Source: Prorocentrum cordatum (lineage: Eukaryota > Sar > Dinophyceae > Prorocentrales > Prorocentraceae). Taken from it: 64,000 bases of DNA. The stretch is from the NCBI GenBank assembly GCA_963575745.1, contig CAUYUJ010016160.1, forward strand, positions 358,178 to 422,177, in the 5' to 3' direction. The notes under the pieces were generated by a model. That model was not told the DNA's origin, made no database searches, and saw only the letters and a list, made by a program, of their open reading frames with translations. A program made the position numbers and the translations under genes. Below, piece by piece: positions 45,501 to 56,562 of this stretch. Position 1 is the first letter of the stretch. The number at the start of each line of letters is the position of its first letter.

Positions 45501-46430
45501 GACAACTGGGAGGCCAGAGTTTCGCAGATGTGTCAGGTGAAACGGCATTTCGGAGGTCAGAGTCGGGAAGATGCCCCTGGCGCAGTAGGTCAGACCACCT
45601 CGCACGCGGCACCTCGGATATCAGAGTTGCGAGGAAGGCCGCAGGCAAAACAGGCTGGACCATTGCAGGTCTCCAAGCCCAGAGTCGCGAGGATGTCCCA
45701 GGAGGCGCGAGGATGTCTCAGGCGAACTTGGTCGGACCCACTCCCGTGCAGCATCTTCGAGCTTTGGTTTTGCGAGGATGTCTCAGGCGCAATTGGCTGG
45801 GCAACCTCCTTGCGCGGCATCCGTGAGCTCCGAGCGGAGAGGATCTCGCAGGCAAAATTGGCTGGATCACTTTAAGTCCGGACACTTCGGAGCCCCATCC
45901 AATATGTCCCAGGCGACAAGGGCCGGACCATCTCAGGTCACGGCATCTCTCAGCCCAGAGTTGTAAGATTGTCTGAGGCGAGGCATGTCAGATCAGGGCA
46001 TCTTCGAGCGCAGTGTTGCGAAGACGTCTCTGGCGAAACGGGCCAGACCACCCTGCGCGCAGCATCTCGAAACCCAGAATTTCGAGGATGTTTCAGGCGA
46101 AATTGGCCCGACAACCTCGCGCGCAGCATCGTTGGGCTCAGCGTTGCGAGGATGTCTCAGGCGAAATTGGCTGGACCATCAGGTCAGGGCATCTCTGAGC
46201 TCAGAGTGGCGAAAATGCCTTTGGAGAAAAGGGCTGGACCACTCAGGTCACGGCATCTCGGAACCCAAAGGTGGGAGGATGTCTCACGCGAAACAAGCAA
46301 CACCACCTCAGGTCATGGAGTTGCCGAGCCCAGAGTTGAGAGGATGTCTCAGGCGAAATTGGCCAGACCACCTCAGGTCGGAGCATCTCTGAGCTCAGAG
46401 TCGTGAGGATGTCTCGTGCGAAAGTCTGCG
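45501..46430. repeat. GAGGATGTCTCAGGCGAAA tandem repeat, main array of copy A
   Basis: About 14 diverged units of 60-68 bp in one orientation share GAGGATGTCTCAGGCGAAAT, then GGCTGGACCACCTCAGGTCA and GGGCATCTCTGAGCTCAGAG. Two frames stay partly open through it and give CLRRNWPDHL-like and MSQAKLAGP-like peptides. No conserved protein is recognised. Confidence 0.8.
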
Positions 46431-47041
46431 GCGAAGGTAGCAGTGTGGGCGAAGGTATCGTCGCCCATAACTCGCAGCACAGCGCGGCACATCTGAACAT
46501 AATCCCAGTCAGCACAGTCCAAAGCCGCCTCTGGCGCGTGCCAGCCGAGTGTTGATGGGGATCCAGTCACGTTCAAGCTCCGAGATGCCCTGACGTGAGG
46601 TGTTCTGGAACATTTCTTCCAACACGTCCTCACACCGTTGGGTTCCAAGATGCGTTTCGCGAGGTGCTCGCGACTGAGATATCCTTGGAACCCCAGGCTC
46701 CAAGATGCCCCGACTTGAGGTGCGTTGGCCCGATTCGGCTGATCACAACTCAGGGTTCCTAGAAGCTGTTCGCGAAGTGCTCAGGCCCGTTTCGCTTGAG
46801 ACATCCTCGGGATCTCCAGGAAACCAGTCTGGTTTCCTGGTGATGCTGTTGTCGATGGTGATGATGGTGACCATCTTATTTTAGAGAGACAACACATATC
46901 ATCTCCATCACCACCACCAACACCATCACCATCACCATCATCATCATCATCATCATCAGCATCATCATCAGCATCATCATCATCATCATCATCATCAGCA
47001 TCATCATCATGCATCACCGTCACCATCATCATCCGTACGAC
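46431..47041. other. Spacer and CAT tract in copy A
   Basis: Diverged inverted units of the same repeat (CGTTTCGCTTGAGACATCCT) occur to about 46810, then CAT/CAC trinucleotides at 46905-47035. No gene is seen. Confidence 0.6.
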
Positions 47042-47727
47042 ATGGCTCAAGCCAGGCAATGTCGTCGTCCCCTGCGCCCCTCTTCGAGCCGCGCGGCCCA
47101 CTTCAGCCCTGCGGCCTCCTCGAACCGTGCGGCCCCCTCGAGCCGCGCGGCTTCCTCGAGCCGTGCGGCCCCTTCGAGCCGCGCGGCCCCCTCGAGCCCC
47201 GCGGCCTCCTCGAGACTTGCGGCCCCCTCGAGCCGCGCGGTTTCATCGAGCCGCGCGGCCCCCTCGAGCCGCGCGGCCTCCTCGAGCCCCGCGACTTCTT
47301 CGAGCCGCGCGGCCCCCTCGAGCCCTGCGGCCCCCTCGAGCCCTGCGGCCCCCTCGAGCCCTGGTTGCAACAGCTCGGGCGCCGAAGCCGACGTAGTAGT
47401 GTCCGACGCCGACTACGCCGACGGAGTTGCCGACGCCGCTGGAGTTGCCGAGGCCGACGGTTGCAAAAATGGCTCCAGCAGCGGTTCCAGCAGCAGCTCC
47501 AGCCGCGGCTCCGCAGAGGGCAGCGGCTCCAGCAGCGAGGCGTCCGTAGCTGAAGCAGCGCAGGCTAAGGCTGAGGCCGCCCCGAGCAAAGCAGTCGAGA
47601 AGTTCGAGCCTGCGTCCATGGCCCTGGGGGAGCACGTCAACAGCCACGACTACCCAAAGCACGTCATGACTTGCGGCGCGTGCGAATTTTGGACAACGAA
47701 CAAGATGTCTTGGAGCGCCACCCTGTC

Positions 47728-49135
47728 AGGGCGCTTTCCGACTCCTCCGGGCCGATTCGGAACGATTTCCCAGGGTTCCGACTCGATCCGACTCGATGCG
47801 AACATTCCGATTCGCGATTCCGATTTCGAGTTCGCCCGATCCGACTCCTGCCGATTCGATGCGTCTGCCGACTTCTGCCGATTTCCTGCCGATCCGGCTT
47901 CGCTCCGGCTCTTGGATGGTTTAGAAAAGGCGGAGGAGGAGGAGGGGGAGGAGGGGGAGGAGGAGGAGGAGGAGGAGGAGGAGGAGGAGGAGGAGGAGGA
48001 GGAGGAGGAGGAGGAGGGGCAGCCAGGTGCTCACGTGCGTCCTGGAGCGCCCTGGGGCCACGGACGGGCGCTTTCCTCGTGGCCACGGCTGCGTCCTCCT
48101 CGAAATGTTTGCCCGAACGGTCCGTCCCGCGGTCCAGGGGGTCCGTCCCGCGGTCCGGGGGGTCCGCCCCGCAGACCGGGGGGGGGGAGTCCTGGGTCCT
48201 CGGGGGGTCTGTCCCGCAGACGGGGGGGGGGGGTCTGCGCTCCTCAGGCGGGGGGGGGGGTCTGCCCCACAGACGGAGGGGGGGGTCTGTCCCACAGACG
48301 GGGGGAGGTCTGCCCCGCAGACGGGGGGGGGGTCTGTCACAGACGGGGGGGGGTCCTGTCCACAGACGGGGGGGGGTCTGTCCCACAGACGGGGGGGGGG
48401 CGGTCTGTCACAGACGTAGGGGTCTGTCACAGACGTAGGGGTCTGTCACAGACGGGGGGGGGTCTGTCCCACAGACGGGGGGGGGCGGTCTGTCACAGAC
48501 GTAGGGGTCTGTCACAGACGTAGGGGTCTGTCACAGACGGGGGGGGGGTCTGTCCCACAGACGGGGGGGGTCTGTCCCACAGACGTTGGGGTCTTTCACA
48601 GACGTAGGGGTCTGTCCACAGACGTAGGGGTCTGTCCACAGACGTAGGGGTCTGTCCACAGACGGGGGGGGTCTGTCCACAGACGGGGGGGTCTGTCCAC
48701 AGACGTGGGGGTCGGTCCACAGACGGGGGGGTCTGCCCCACAGACCCACAGACGGGGGGCGTCTGTCCCACAGACGTGGGGGTCTGTCCCACAGACGGGG
48801 GGGTCCATGCCACGGTCCGCTGGGGATCCCTTGGGGCCCTTTGCAACGACGCGCGTGCGACGTTTACGATGACGTGCGACGGAGAGCGACGAAAATGCAT
48901 GCGACGACGTTCGCGACGACGTGCGATAACGTGCGACGACGTCTTCCCTCCCAGCCTTCCGATTTCGATTTCGATCCGGCTCGACGGGATCCGGTTTCCG
49001 ACTCGATCCGACTCGGCCCTGCCAACTCCTGCCGATTTCGACTTGGCAGCCGATTTCTGCCGATTCCTGCCGATTCGATGCCTCGGTCGACCCGATCCGG
49101 CTTACCGATTCGATGCTGGGGCCGCCTGCCCTGTC
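47728..49135. mobile_element. 1408-bp insertion in copy A flanked by CCCTGTC
   Basis: CCCTGTC occurs at 47721-47727 and again at 49129-49135; copy B has it once (54790-54796). The insert begins and ends with GATTCC/CTGCCGATT-rich DNA (47745-47905 and 48955-49110) surrounding a GAG tract (47930-48015) and a TCTGTCC/ACAGACG minisatellite. There are no terminal inverted repeats and no enzyme. A 7-bp target duplication is the simplest reading; deletion from copy B between 7-bp microhomologies is the alternative. Confidence 0.5.
48130..48815. repeat. GTCTGTCCACAGACG minisatellite
   Basis: More than 25 units of about 19-28 bp combine GTCTGT(CC)ACAGACG with G runs or a GTAGGG spacer. Each core is a short inverted repeat (GTCTGT/ACAGAC) able to form a 6-bp hairpin, and the G runs could stack. 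Confidence 0.9.
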
Positions 49136-49370
49136 TGCGACGAGCCCAGTAACCCTGAAGCCTGAAACTTGCATGGGCTGCGCAGGTGGTCAATTTGCAG
49201 TCTGCTTGTTGTGCTCGGCGTTCACGTGCTCTCGTTGCAAATCCACCATAGGCCAGGGTGGCGGGAGTTTCCGACGTCGCGAGAACCTCGTGCACTACGC
49301 GCAGAGCGAGGGGCGCCAGGCAGCAGAAGCGGCGCGGCAAGAGCGGGTTCGAGTGGGAGGCGCGCGCTAG

Positions 49371-50870
49371 GGCCCCCCCGCGCAGGCGTTCCAAGCCGCA
49401 GCAGCCGCGACAGCTTCTTGGATATCAGCTGCAACAGCTGCGCAACAGCCACAGCCGTCCCAAGCCGCAACAGCTGCCGACCTGCGCCCTGGTTGCCGCG
49501 CAGTGGCCGCCGCCCGCGCACTCTTGGAGACGTCCAGTTCCATCAGAAATTTCATTGCGCGGCGGGGCGCGTTCCTCGGCTCGGTGGTTACCGCGGAGCT
49601 TTGGAGTCTTCGCAAGAGCGCCGCCAGGTGGTGTCCGTAGTGGCTCAATGCGAAAAACTCAGAACCCAGAGGATTCTCAAAGAGAGAGTGGTTTTCGGTT
49701 GGCGCGGACGGTCTCGACCGCGCGTGCCGGGCCGAGATCGGCACCGCGCTGCGGTCTATTCCAAAGACCCTGGACTTTCTCCCGAGCGACGGTCTCAGGG
49801 CAGGCTGGCTGGAACAGCTGGGCCCTGAAGGGACCTGGATCGTGGGCCGGGCGATCGGGGCGCGGGAGTTCCCACGGGCCGTGGATTGCGACGGCAAGGC
49901 CCCCATGCTGGAGGAACGCGCGCGTCGCGCGGGCCAGGCGGCAGGGGGGGGGGCGGGCGTGGAGCTGCACGAGCATGTGCGAGAGGAGATGCGGGCATGG
50001 CGCAGCGATGGGGCGGATCAATATGCACCCCTGGCTGCAACGGGCACGTTCTCGCGGCTGGCGTTTCATGCTTGGGGCGAAGCGCATTCGGCCCAGAAGC
50101 TGCTCGGCAATTCAATGACAAAGGAGGGCAGCGATATCGCGATATCTGACATGCAGCTGGTAACGGGCAAGCAGCCTCCAAGTCTGGCCAGGTTTCTGAC
50201 TGCGCCCAGCGCGTTCCGCACCGCAGGGGGGGGGGCGCGCCAGCTGGAAGGCGAGATCGCGTTCGCCCAAAACTATGGTTGGGCCCCCCAGCGTTTCAAC
50301 AGTCGGGCGGGGCCCCTGGCGCGGGAAAGCCGACGTTGGAGCGTCGCATTCAATGCGCTCGGAGAGGAATCCATGGAGAGCGAGGATCGGCGCATTCGCG
50401 CCCGATCTTTCCTGGAAGGGCTCGGGGGCGAGAACAGCTCGCGTCTGCTGCTCGGCGGCTTGCCGGCGGACTTGGCGGCGGAGCATTACTCGCGGGCCGC
50501 AACTGGGGGCGCTGACGACCCCGCCGCCGCCGCCGCCCATGCCAGGGCCGCCTCGTTCCTCGCAAGGCTGAACACGTTGTTCATCGATGGGGCGACGTTG
50601 GGCACCCCCTGCAGTTTCATTGTCATCGCCCTCGAGCTTTTGCGGCAGATGTCCAGGTGCCCATGCCGCAACAGCGCGCACATTGTAGGCGTCGGCGATT
50701 GGATCACGGAGCCCCGGGCCAGGGAAACCGCCCGCGCGGCCGAGCGACGGGCGCAGGTGATCGCGGCGAACGCGAAGGAGAACATGAAGCTGCATCGGCC
50801 AGATCATTATTGGTCGCATGCTTGTGCGGCGCCCCGTTTGCCTTCTTGTTCGTCTGCGACAGATGTTTGA
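49371..50870 (+). pseudogene. Unidentified GC-rich gene, copy A, truncated by the duplication junction
   Basis: An open frame covers about 49842-50870 (342 residues, true start unknown). It encodes MLEERARRAGQAAGGG, VELHEHVREEMRAW, SDMQLVTGKQPPSLARF, SFLEGLGGENSSRLLLGG and LARLNTLFIDGATLG segments. Relative to copy B it has one extra T near 49780, which breaks the upstream frame. Its stop codon comes from the first bases of copy B, so the natural C-terminus is missing. The function is not recognised. Confidence 0.45.
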
Positions 50871-51108
50871 CCCCCCGTTTTTTTTGCACATCAGACCATC
50901 ATTAAGGCCCCCGTCACCATCGAACAAATATCCCAGGAAGCCTTCGAGGGTCCCAAATCATCGAACACCTAAAGGAAATTGATGATTTTGTGGTTTCCGC
51001 ATTTCCCCTTCTCTACGCTTCCGAGGCTTGCGCGGGGACTCCAACAAGGTCGTTAGATGCACAAGGCGGTTCAACAAGTGATATTCCATGCGTTAGCCTG
51101 TCGGGCCT

Positions 51109-51142
51109 AGCTAGAACTTGAGCGCTCGCGAAGCGCGCGATG
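51109..51142. other. GCGAAGC hairpin element (copy B)
   Basis: Same sequence as 42833-42866: CTAGCTAGAACTTGAGCG, then CTCGCGAAGCGCGCGATGG. Confidence 0.6.
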
Positions 51143-52239
51143 GTTATAATATGGTTACATCATATATGTTTATATGTGTATATATATATATAGTTCCATG
51201 CTCCAGATGTCCTTGACCATGTAACACCATACATCCACATATCCATAGTCCCACACTCTCAGACTCCACGCATCCATGCGGCCCTTCATCCATGCCCGCG
51301 CGCGCCCATAGCTGCATGCACCTACATGCGTTCAGAGTTTTATGCTTCCACTCCTCCTTACTCTCTTCTCATCCATACCACCATTCCTCCATACATCCAT
51401 ACCTCTACCTCCGTACCTGCTCTGCGCAAGCAATATTCTAATGCACTCTTCTGCGCATCACGGCCAAATTGGCTGGCGTTTGTCGCGTCGACGGGCGGTT
51501 TTGGACGCGAGTAATTTGACCCGCGCCCGCGCGACTGGAAGGAAAAAAGCTCCTCTCTCCCCTCCGTGTCCTCCACTCCTTCCGTCTCTCCCCTTCCGTC
51601 CCGCCGTTCCTTCCCCCCCCCCCCCATACTTTCAGAGTTTGGCTGCCACGCGCAGTTCCCAAGCCGAGTCGACGCTCTTTCGAGGAGAAGGAGGAGGAGG
51701 AGGAGGAGGAGGAGGAGGAGGAGGAGGAGGAGGAGCAGGAGGAGGAGGAGGAGGAGGAGGAGAGAGGAGGGGGAGGAGGAGGAGAGGAGGGGAAGCAGGC
51801 AGAGGAGACAAGGAGGCAAAGGAATGGTAGAAGGAGAAGGAGGAGGAAGGGAGGGGGGGGAGGGCGCAGGAGAAGCGGGCAGAGGAGACAAGGAGGCAAA
51901 AGAAGGGGAGGAGGAGGAGGAGGCGGAGGAGGAGGAGGAGTACGGGGTAAGACTGGGGAGGTTTGGGAAGAGCTAGGGGGAGAAGGACTAGAAGGAGGAG
52001 CACCAGGAGGAGGAGGAAGACAGCCAGCGCGGCCTACACCTGGAAGTCCAGCCATGCTCCTGTGTCGGAATGTGGCTCTCGCTTGAGCGCTGGCCACATC
52101 CCTGATCGGGAGCGGCGCGCTGTCGCCTGAGCGCTGGCAACAGTTCTGTCGAAGGAATGGTGCTGTCGCCTGCGCGCAGGCCACACCCCTTTCTGGGATG
52201 GCACTCTCGCCAGAGCGCCAGCCACAGCCAGACTTGCAA
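51143..52239. other. AT-rich patch, spacer and GAG tract in copy B
   Basis: Counterpart of 42867-43959. The GAG tract here (51688-51800 and 51905-51940) differs in length from copy A. No gene is seen. Confidence 0.55.
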
Positions 52240-53480
52240 GGATGTTTCAGGCGAAACGGACTGGACCAAATCAGGTGACGGCATCTGATAGTTTCGAGTT
52301 GCGAGGATGCGTCCGGCGAACGGGCCGGACCAACGCTCGCGCGGCATCTGGGAGTTCAGAGTTGCGAGGATGTCTCAGGCGAAAGGGGTTTCGGCGGCGG
52401 CGGCGACGACGAGGACAGCGGTGGTGATGACGACGACGAAGAAGAAGACGACGACGACGACGACAACGGAGACGACGACGACGGGTACGATGTCAATGAC
52501 GACGCCGACGACGACGACGATGGCGACGAGGAAGCACCCCCAGCGCGACAACTGGGAGGCCAGAGTTTCGCAGATGTGTCAGGTGAAACGGCATTTCGGA
52601 GGTCAGAGTCGGGAAGATGCCCCTGGCGCAGTCGGTCAGACCACCTCGCACGCGGCACCTCGGATATCAGAGTTGCGAGGAAGGCCGCAGGCAAAACAGG
52701 CTGGACCATTGCAGGTCTCCAAGCCCAGAGTCGCGAGGATGTCCCAGGAGGCGCGAGGATGTCTCAGGCGAACTTGGTCGGACCCACTCCCGTGCAGCAT
52801 CTTCGAGCTTTGGTTTTGCGAGGATGTCTCAGGCGCAATTGGCTGGGCAACCTCTTACGCGGCATCCGTGAGCTCCGAGCGGCGAGGATCTCGCAGGCAA
52901 AATTGGCTGGATCACTTTAAGTCCGGACACTTCGGAGCCCCATCGAATATGTCCCAGGCGAAAAGGGCCGGACCATCTCAGGTCACGGCATCTCTCAGCC
53001 CAGAGTTGTAAGATTGTCTGAGGCGAGGCGGGCTGGACCATGTCAGATCAGGGCATCTTCGAGCGCAGTGTTGCGAAGACGTCTCTGACAAAACGGGCCA
53101 GACCACCCTGCGCGCAGCATCTCGAAACCCATAATTTCGAGGATGTTTCAGGCGAAATTGGCCCGACGACCTCGCGCGCAGCATTGTTGGGCTCAGCGTT
53201 GCGAGGATGTCTCAGGCGAAATTGGCTGGACCACCTCAGGTCAGGGCATCTCTGAGCTCAGAGTGGCGAAAATGCCTTTGGAGAAAAGGGCTGGACCACT
53301 CAGGTCACGGCATCTCGGAACCCAAAGGTGGGAGGATGTCTCACGCGAAACGAGCAACACCACCTCAGGTCATGGAGTTGCCGAGCCCAGAGTTGAGAGG
53401 ATGTCTCAGGCGAAATTGGCCAGACCACCTCAGGTCGGAGCATCTCTGAGCTCAGAGTCGCGAGGATGTCTCGTGCGAAA
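52240..53480. repeat. GAGGATGTCTCAGGCGAAA tandem repeat, copy B
   Basis: Counterpart of 43960-44117 joined to 45339-46430. At 52390 the unit GGCGAAAGGGGTT passes directly into TCGGCGGCGG, marking the deletion of the inverted units and most of the GAC-rich region. Confidence 0.8.
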
Positions 53481-54011
53481 GTCTGCGGCGAAGGTAGCAG
53501 TGTGGGCGAAGGTATCGTCGCCCATAACTCGCAGCACAGCGCGGCACATCTGAACAGAATCCCAGTCAGCACAGTTGTCTGGGGAACCAAGCGAACGGAG
53601 TCCAAAGCCGCCTCTGGCGCGTGCCAGCCGAGTGTTGATGGGGATCCAGTCACGTTCAAGCTCCGAGATGCCCTGACGTGAGGTGTTCTGGAACATTTCT
53701 TCCAACACGTCCTCACACCGTTGGGTTCCAAGATGCGTTTCGCGAGGTGCTCGCGACTGAGATATCCTTGGAACCCCAGGCTCCAAGATGCCCCGACTTG
53801 AGGTGCGTTGGCCCGATTCGGCTGATCACAACTCAGGGTTCCTAGAAGCTGTTCGCGAAGTGCTCAGGCCCGTTTCGCTTGAGACATCCTCGGGATCTCC
53901 AGGAAAACCAGTCTGGTTTTCCTGGTGATGCTGTTGTCGATGGTGATGATGGTGACCATCCTATTTTAGAGAGACAACACATATCATCTCCATCACCACC
54001 AGCACCATCAC

Positions 54012-54049
<38 letters not shown>

Positions 54050-54053
54050 GCAG

Positions 54054-54091
<38 letters not shown>

Positions 54092-54149
54092 CCATCATCA
54101 CCATCACCATCACCGTCACCGTCACCGTCACCATCATCTTCCGTACGAC
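53481..54149. other. Spacer and CAT tract in copy B
   Basis: Counterpart of 46431-47041; the CAT/CAC tract occupies 53990-54140. No gene is seen. Confidence 0.6.
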
Positions 54150-55031
54150 ATGGCTCAAGCCAGGCAATGTCGTCGTCCCCTGCGCCCCTCTTCGAGCCGC
54201 GCGGCCCACTTCAGCCCTGCGGCCTCCTCGAACCGTGCGGCCCCCTCGAGCCGCGCGGCTTCCTCGAGCCGCGCGGCCCCTTCGAGCCGCGCGGCCCCCT
54301 CGAGCCCCGCGGCCTCCTCGAGACTTGCGGCCCCCTCGAGCCGCGCGGTTTCATCGAGCCGCGCGGCCCCCTCGAGCCCTGCGGCCCCCTCGAGCCCTGC
54401 GGCCCCCTCGAGCCCTGGTTGCAACAGCTCGGGCGCCGAAGCCGACGTAGTAGTGTCCGACGCCGACGACGCCGACGCCGACTACGCCGACGGAGTTGCC
54501 GACGCCGCTGGAGTTGCCGAGGCCGACGGTTGCAAAAATGGCTCCAGCAGCGGTTCCAGCAGCAGCTCCAGCTGCGGCTCCGCAGAGGGCAGCGGCTCCA
54601 GCAGCGAGGCGTCCGTAGCTGAAACAGCGCAGGCTAAGGCTGAGGTCGCCCCGAACAAAGCAGTCGAGAAGTTCGAGCCTGCGTCCATGGCCCTGGGGGG
54701 GCACGTCAACAGCCACGACTACCCAAAGCACGTCATGACTTGCGGCGCGTGCGAATTTTGGACAACAAACAAGATGTCTTGGAGCGCCACCCTGTCTGCG
54801 ACGAGCCCAGTAACCCTGAAGCCTGAAACTTGCATGGGCTGCGCAGGTGGTCAATTTGCAGTATGCTTGTTGTGCTCGGCGATCACGTGCTCTCGTTGCA
54901 AATCCACCATAGGCCAGGGTGGCGGGGGTTTCCGACGTCGCGAGAACCTCGTGCACTACGCGCAGAGCGAGGGGCGCCAGGCAGCAGAAGCGGTGCGGCA
55001 AGAGCGGGTTCGAGTGGGAGGCGCGCACTAG
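54150..55031 (+). CDS. Cys-rich protein with 18-bp VNTR, intact copy B
   Basis: 293 residues from ATG (MAQARQC) to TAG. Residues about 15-90 are SSRAAP-type repeats encoded by CTCGAGCCGCGCGGCCCC units, three fewer than copy A. An Ala/Asp/Gly/Ser low-complexity region follows. The C-terminal third has four CxxC pairs (CGAC, CMGC, CLLC, CSRC) plus HDYPKH, suggesting one or two zinc-binding modules, and ends with a basic helix (FRRRENLVHYAQSEGRQAAE). The family is not recognised. An upstream CAT tract gives an alternative His-rich N-terminus in copy A but not here. It is the better candidate for the ancestral form because the frame is continuous. Confidence 0.5.
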   Translation: MAQARQCRRPLRPSSSRAAHFSPAASSNRAAPSSRAASSSRAAPSSRAAPSSPAASSRLAAPSSRAVSSSRAAPSSPAAPSSPAAPSSPGCNSSGAEADVVVSDADDADADYADGVADAAGVAEADGCKNGSSSGSSSSSSCGSAEGSGSSSEASVAETAQAKAEVAPNKAVEKFEPASMALGGHVNSHDYPKHVMTCGACEFWTTNKMSWSATLSATSPVTLKPETCMGCAGGQFAVCLLCSAITCSRCKSTIGQGGGGFRRRENLVHYAQSEGRQAAEAVRQERVRVGGAH

Positions 55032-56562
55032 GGCCCCCCCGTGCAGGCGTTCCAAGCCGCAGCAGCCGCGACAGCTTCTTGGATATCAGCTGCAACAGCT
55101 GCCGACCCGCGCCCTGGTTGCCGCGCAGTGGCCGCCGCCCGCGCACTCTTGGAGACGTCCAGTTCCATCAGAAATTTCGATGCGCGGCGGGGCGTGTTCC
55201 TCGGCTCGGGGGCTACCGCGGAGCTTTGGAGTCTTCGCGAGAGCGCCGCCAGGTGGTGTCCGTAATGGCTCAATGCGAAAAACTCAGAACCCAGAGGATT
55301 CTCAAAGAGAGTGTGGTTTTCGGTTGGCGCGGACGGTCTCGACCGCGCGTGCCGGGCCGAGATCGGCACCGCGCTGCGGTTTATTCCAAAGACCCTGGAC
55401 TTCTCCCGAGCGACGGTCTCAGGGCAGGCTGGCTGGAACAGCTGGGCCCTGAAGGGGCCTGGATCGTGGACCGGGCGATCGGGGCGCGGGGGTTCCCACG
55501 GGCCGTGGATTGCGACGGCAAGGCCCCCATGCTGGAGGAACGCGCGCGTCGCGCGGGCCAGGCGGCAGGGGGGGGGGGCGGGCGTGGAGCTGCACGAGCA
55601 CGTGCGAGAGGAGATGCGGGCATGGCGCAGCGATGGGGCGGATCAATATGCACCCCTGGCTGCAACGGGCACGTTCTCGCGGCTGGCGTTTCATGCTTGG
55701 GGCGAAGCGCATTCGGCCCAGAAGCTGCTCGGCAATTCAATGACACAGGAGGGCAGCGATATCGCGATATCTAACATGCAGCTGGTAACGGGCAAGCAGC
55801 CTCCAAGTCTGGCCAGGTTTCTGACGGCGCCCAGCGCGTTCCGCACCGCAGCGGGGGCGCGCCAGCTGGAAGGCGAGATCGCGTTCGCCCAAAACTATGG
55901 TTGGGCCCCCCCAGCGTTTCAACAGTCTGGCGGGGCCCCTGGCGCGGGAAAGCCGACGTTGGAGCGTCGCATTCAATGCGCTCGGAGAGGAATCCAAGGA
56001 GAGCGAGGATCGGCGCATTCGCGCCCGATCTTTCCTGGAAGGGCTCGGGGGCGAGAACAGCTCGCGTCTGCTGCTCGGCGGCTTGCCGGCGGACTTGGCG
56101 GCGGAGCATTACTCGCGGGCCGCAATTGGGGGCGCTGACGACCCCGCCGCCGCCGCCGCCCATGCCAGGGCCGCCTCGTTCCTCGCAAGGCTGAACACGT
56201 TGTTCATCGATGGGGCGACGTTGGGCGCCCCCTGCAGCTTCATTGTCGTCGCCCTCGAGCTTTTGCGGCAGATGTCCAGGTGCCCATGCCGCAACAGCGC
56301 GCGCATTGTAGGCGTCGGCGATTGGATCACGGAGCCCCGGGCCAGGGAAACCGCCCGCGCGGCTGAGCGACGGGCGCAGGTGATCGCGGCGAACGCGAAG
56401 GAGAACATGAAGCTGCATCGGCCAGATCATTATTGGTCGCATGCTTGTGCGGCGCCCCGTTTGCCTTCTTCTTCGTCTGCAACAGACGCGGGCGCAACTG
56501 AGTCTGCGGCAGAGGCCGAGGCATGTTTGATGCGCATCTGCAAGGGGGGCAGGCCTTCCTAA
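55032..56562 (+). pseudogene. Unidentified GC-rich gene, copy B, frameshifted
   Basis: It shares all segments of the copy A gene (49371-50870), but in three phases. The frame through SVMAQCEKLRTQ to RARRAGQAAGGG breaks at a G run near 55570. VELHEHVREEMRAW to NYGWAP breaks at a C run near 55910. SFLEGLGGENSSR to KGGRPS ends at 56562. Copy A is continuous across both runs. The breaks lie in homopolymers, so sequencing error is possible. Copy B keeps a longer C-terminus (TDAGATESAAEAEACLM) lost from copy A. Confidence 0.45.

Larger units (their letters stand above)
47042..49370 (+). pseudogene. Cys-rich repeat protein gene, copy A, split by a 1.4-kb insertion
   Basis: It opens with MAQARQC, a run of about 16 SSRAAP-like 18-bp units, a low-complexity Ala/Gly/Ser region and MTCGACEFWTTNK. 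At 47727 the frame runs into an insertion and changes to unrelated peptide. The rest (CMGCAGG, CLLC, CSRC, then QGGG) resumes at 49136 in another phase. The intact form is copy B at 54150-55031. Confidence 0.55.
42592..50866 (+). repeat. Segmental duplication, copy A (8.3 kb)
   Basis: From TTGACCCCCCGTTT at 42592 the sequence is repeated in direct orientation from 50867 at roughly 97-98 percent identity. Copy A holds 1.2 kb (44118-45338) absent from copy B and a 1408-bp block (47728-49135) absent from copy B. It also has one 36-bp block near 49440-49475 and three extra 18-bp units near 47280. Copy A stops abruptly inside an open frame, where copy B begins. Confidence 0.9.
50867..56480 (+). 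repeat. Segmental duplication, copy B
   Basis: Direct repeat of copy A beginning with TTGACCCCCCG at 50867. The match ends where copy A ends (equivalent point about 56480), while copy B continues into unique sequence. Copy B lacks 1.2 kb of GAC-rich DNA (junction at 52390) and the 1.4-kb insert (54790), and has a private 26-bp block near 53576-53601. Confidence 0.9.

Noticed and set aside
45184-46406. Frames with CLRRNWPDHL- and MSQAKLAGP-type repeated peptides
   Set aside because: Several frames of the 65-bp repeat are open at once and units diverge without codon bias, so coding is not supported.
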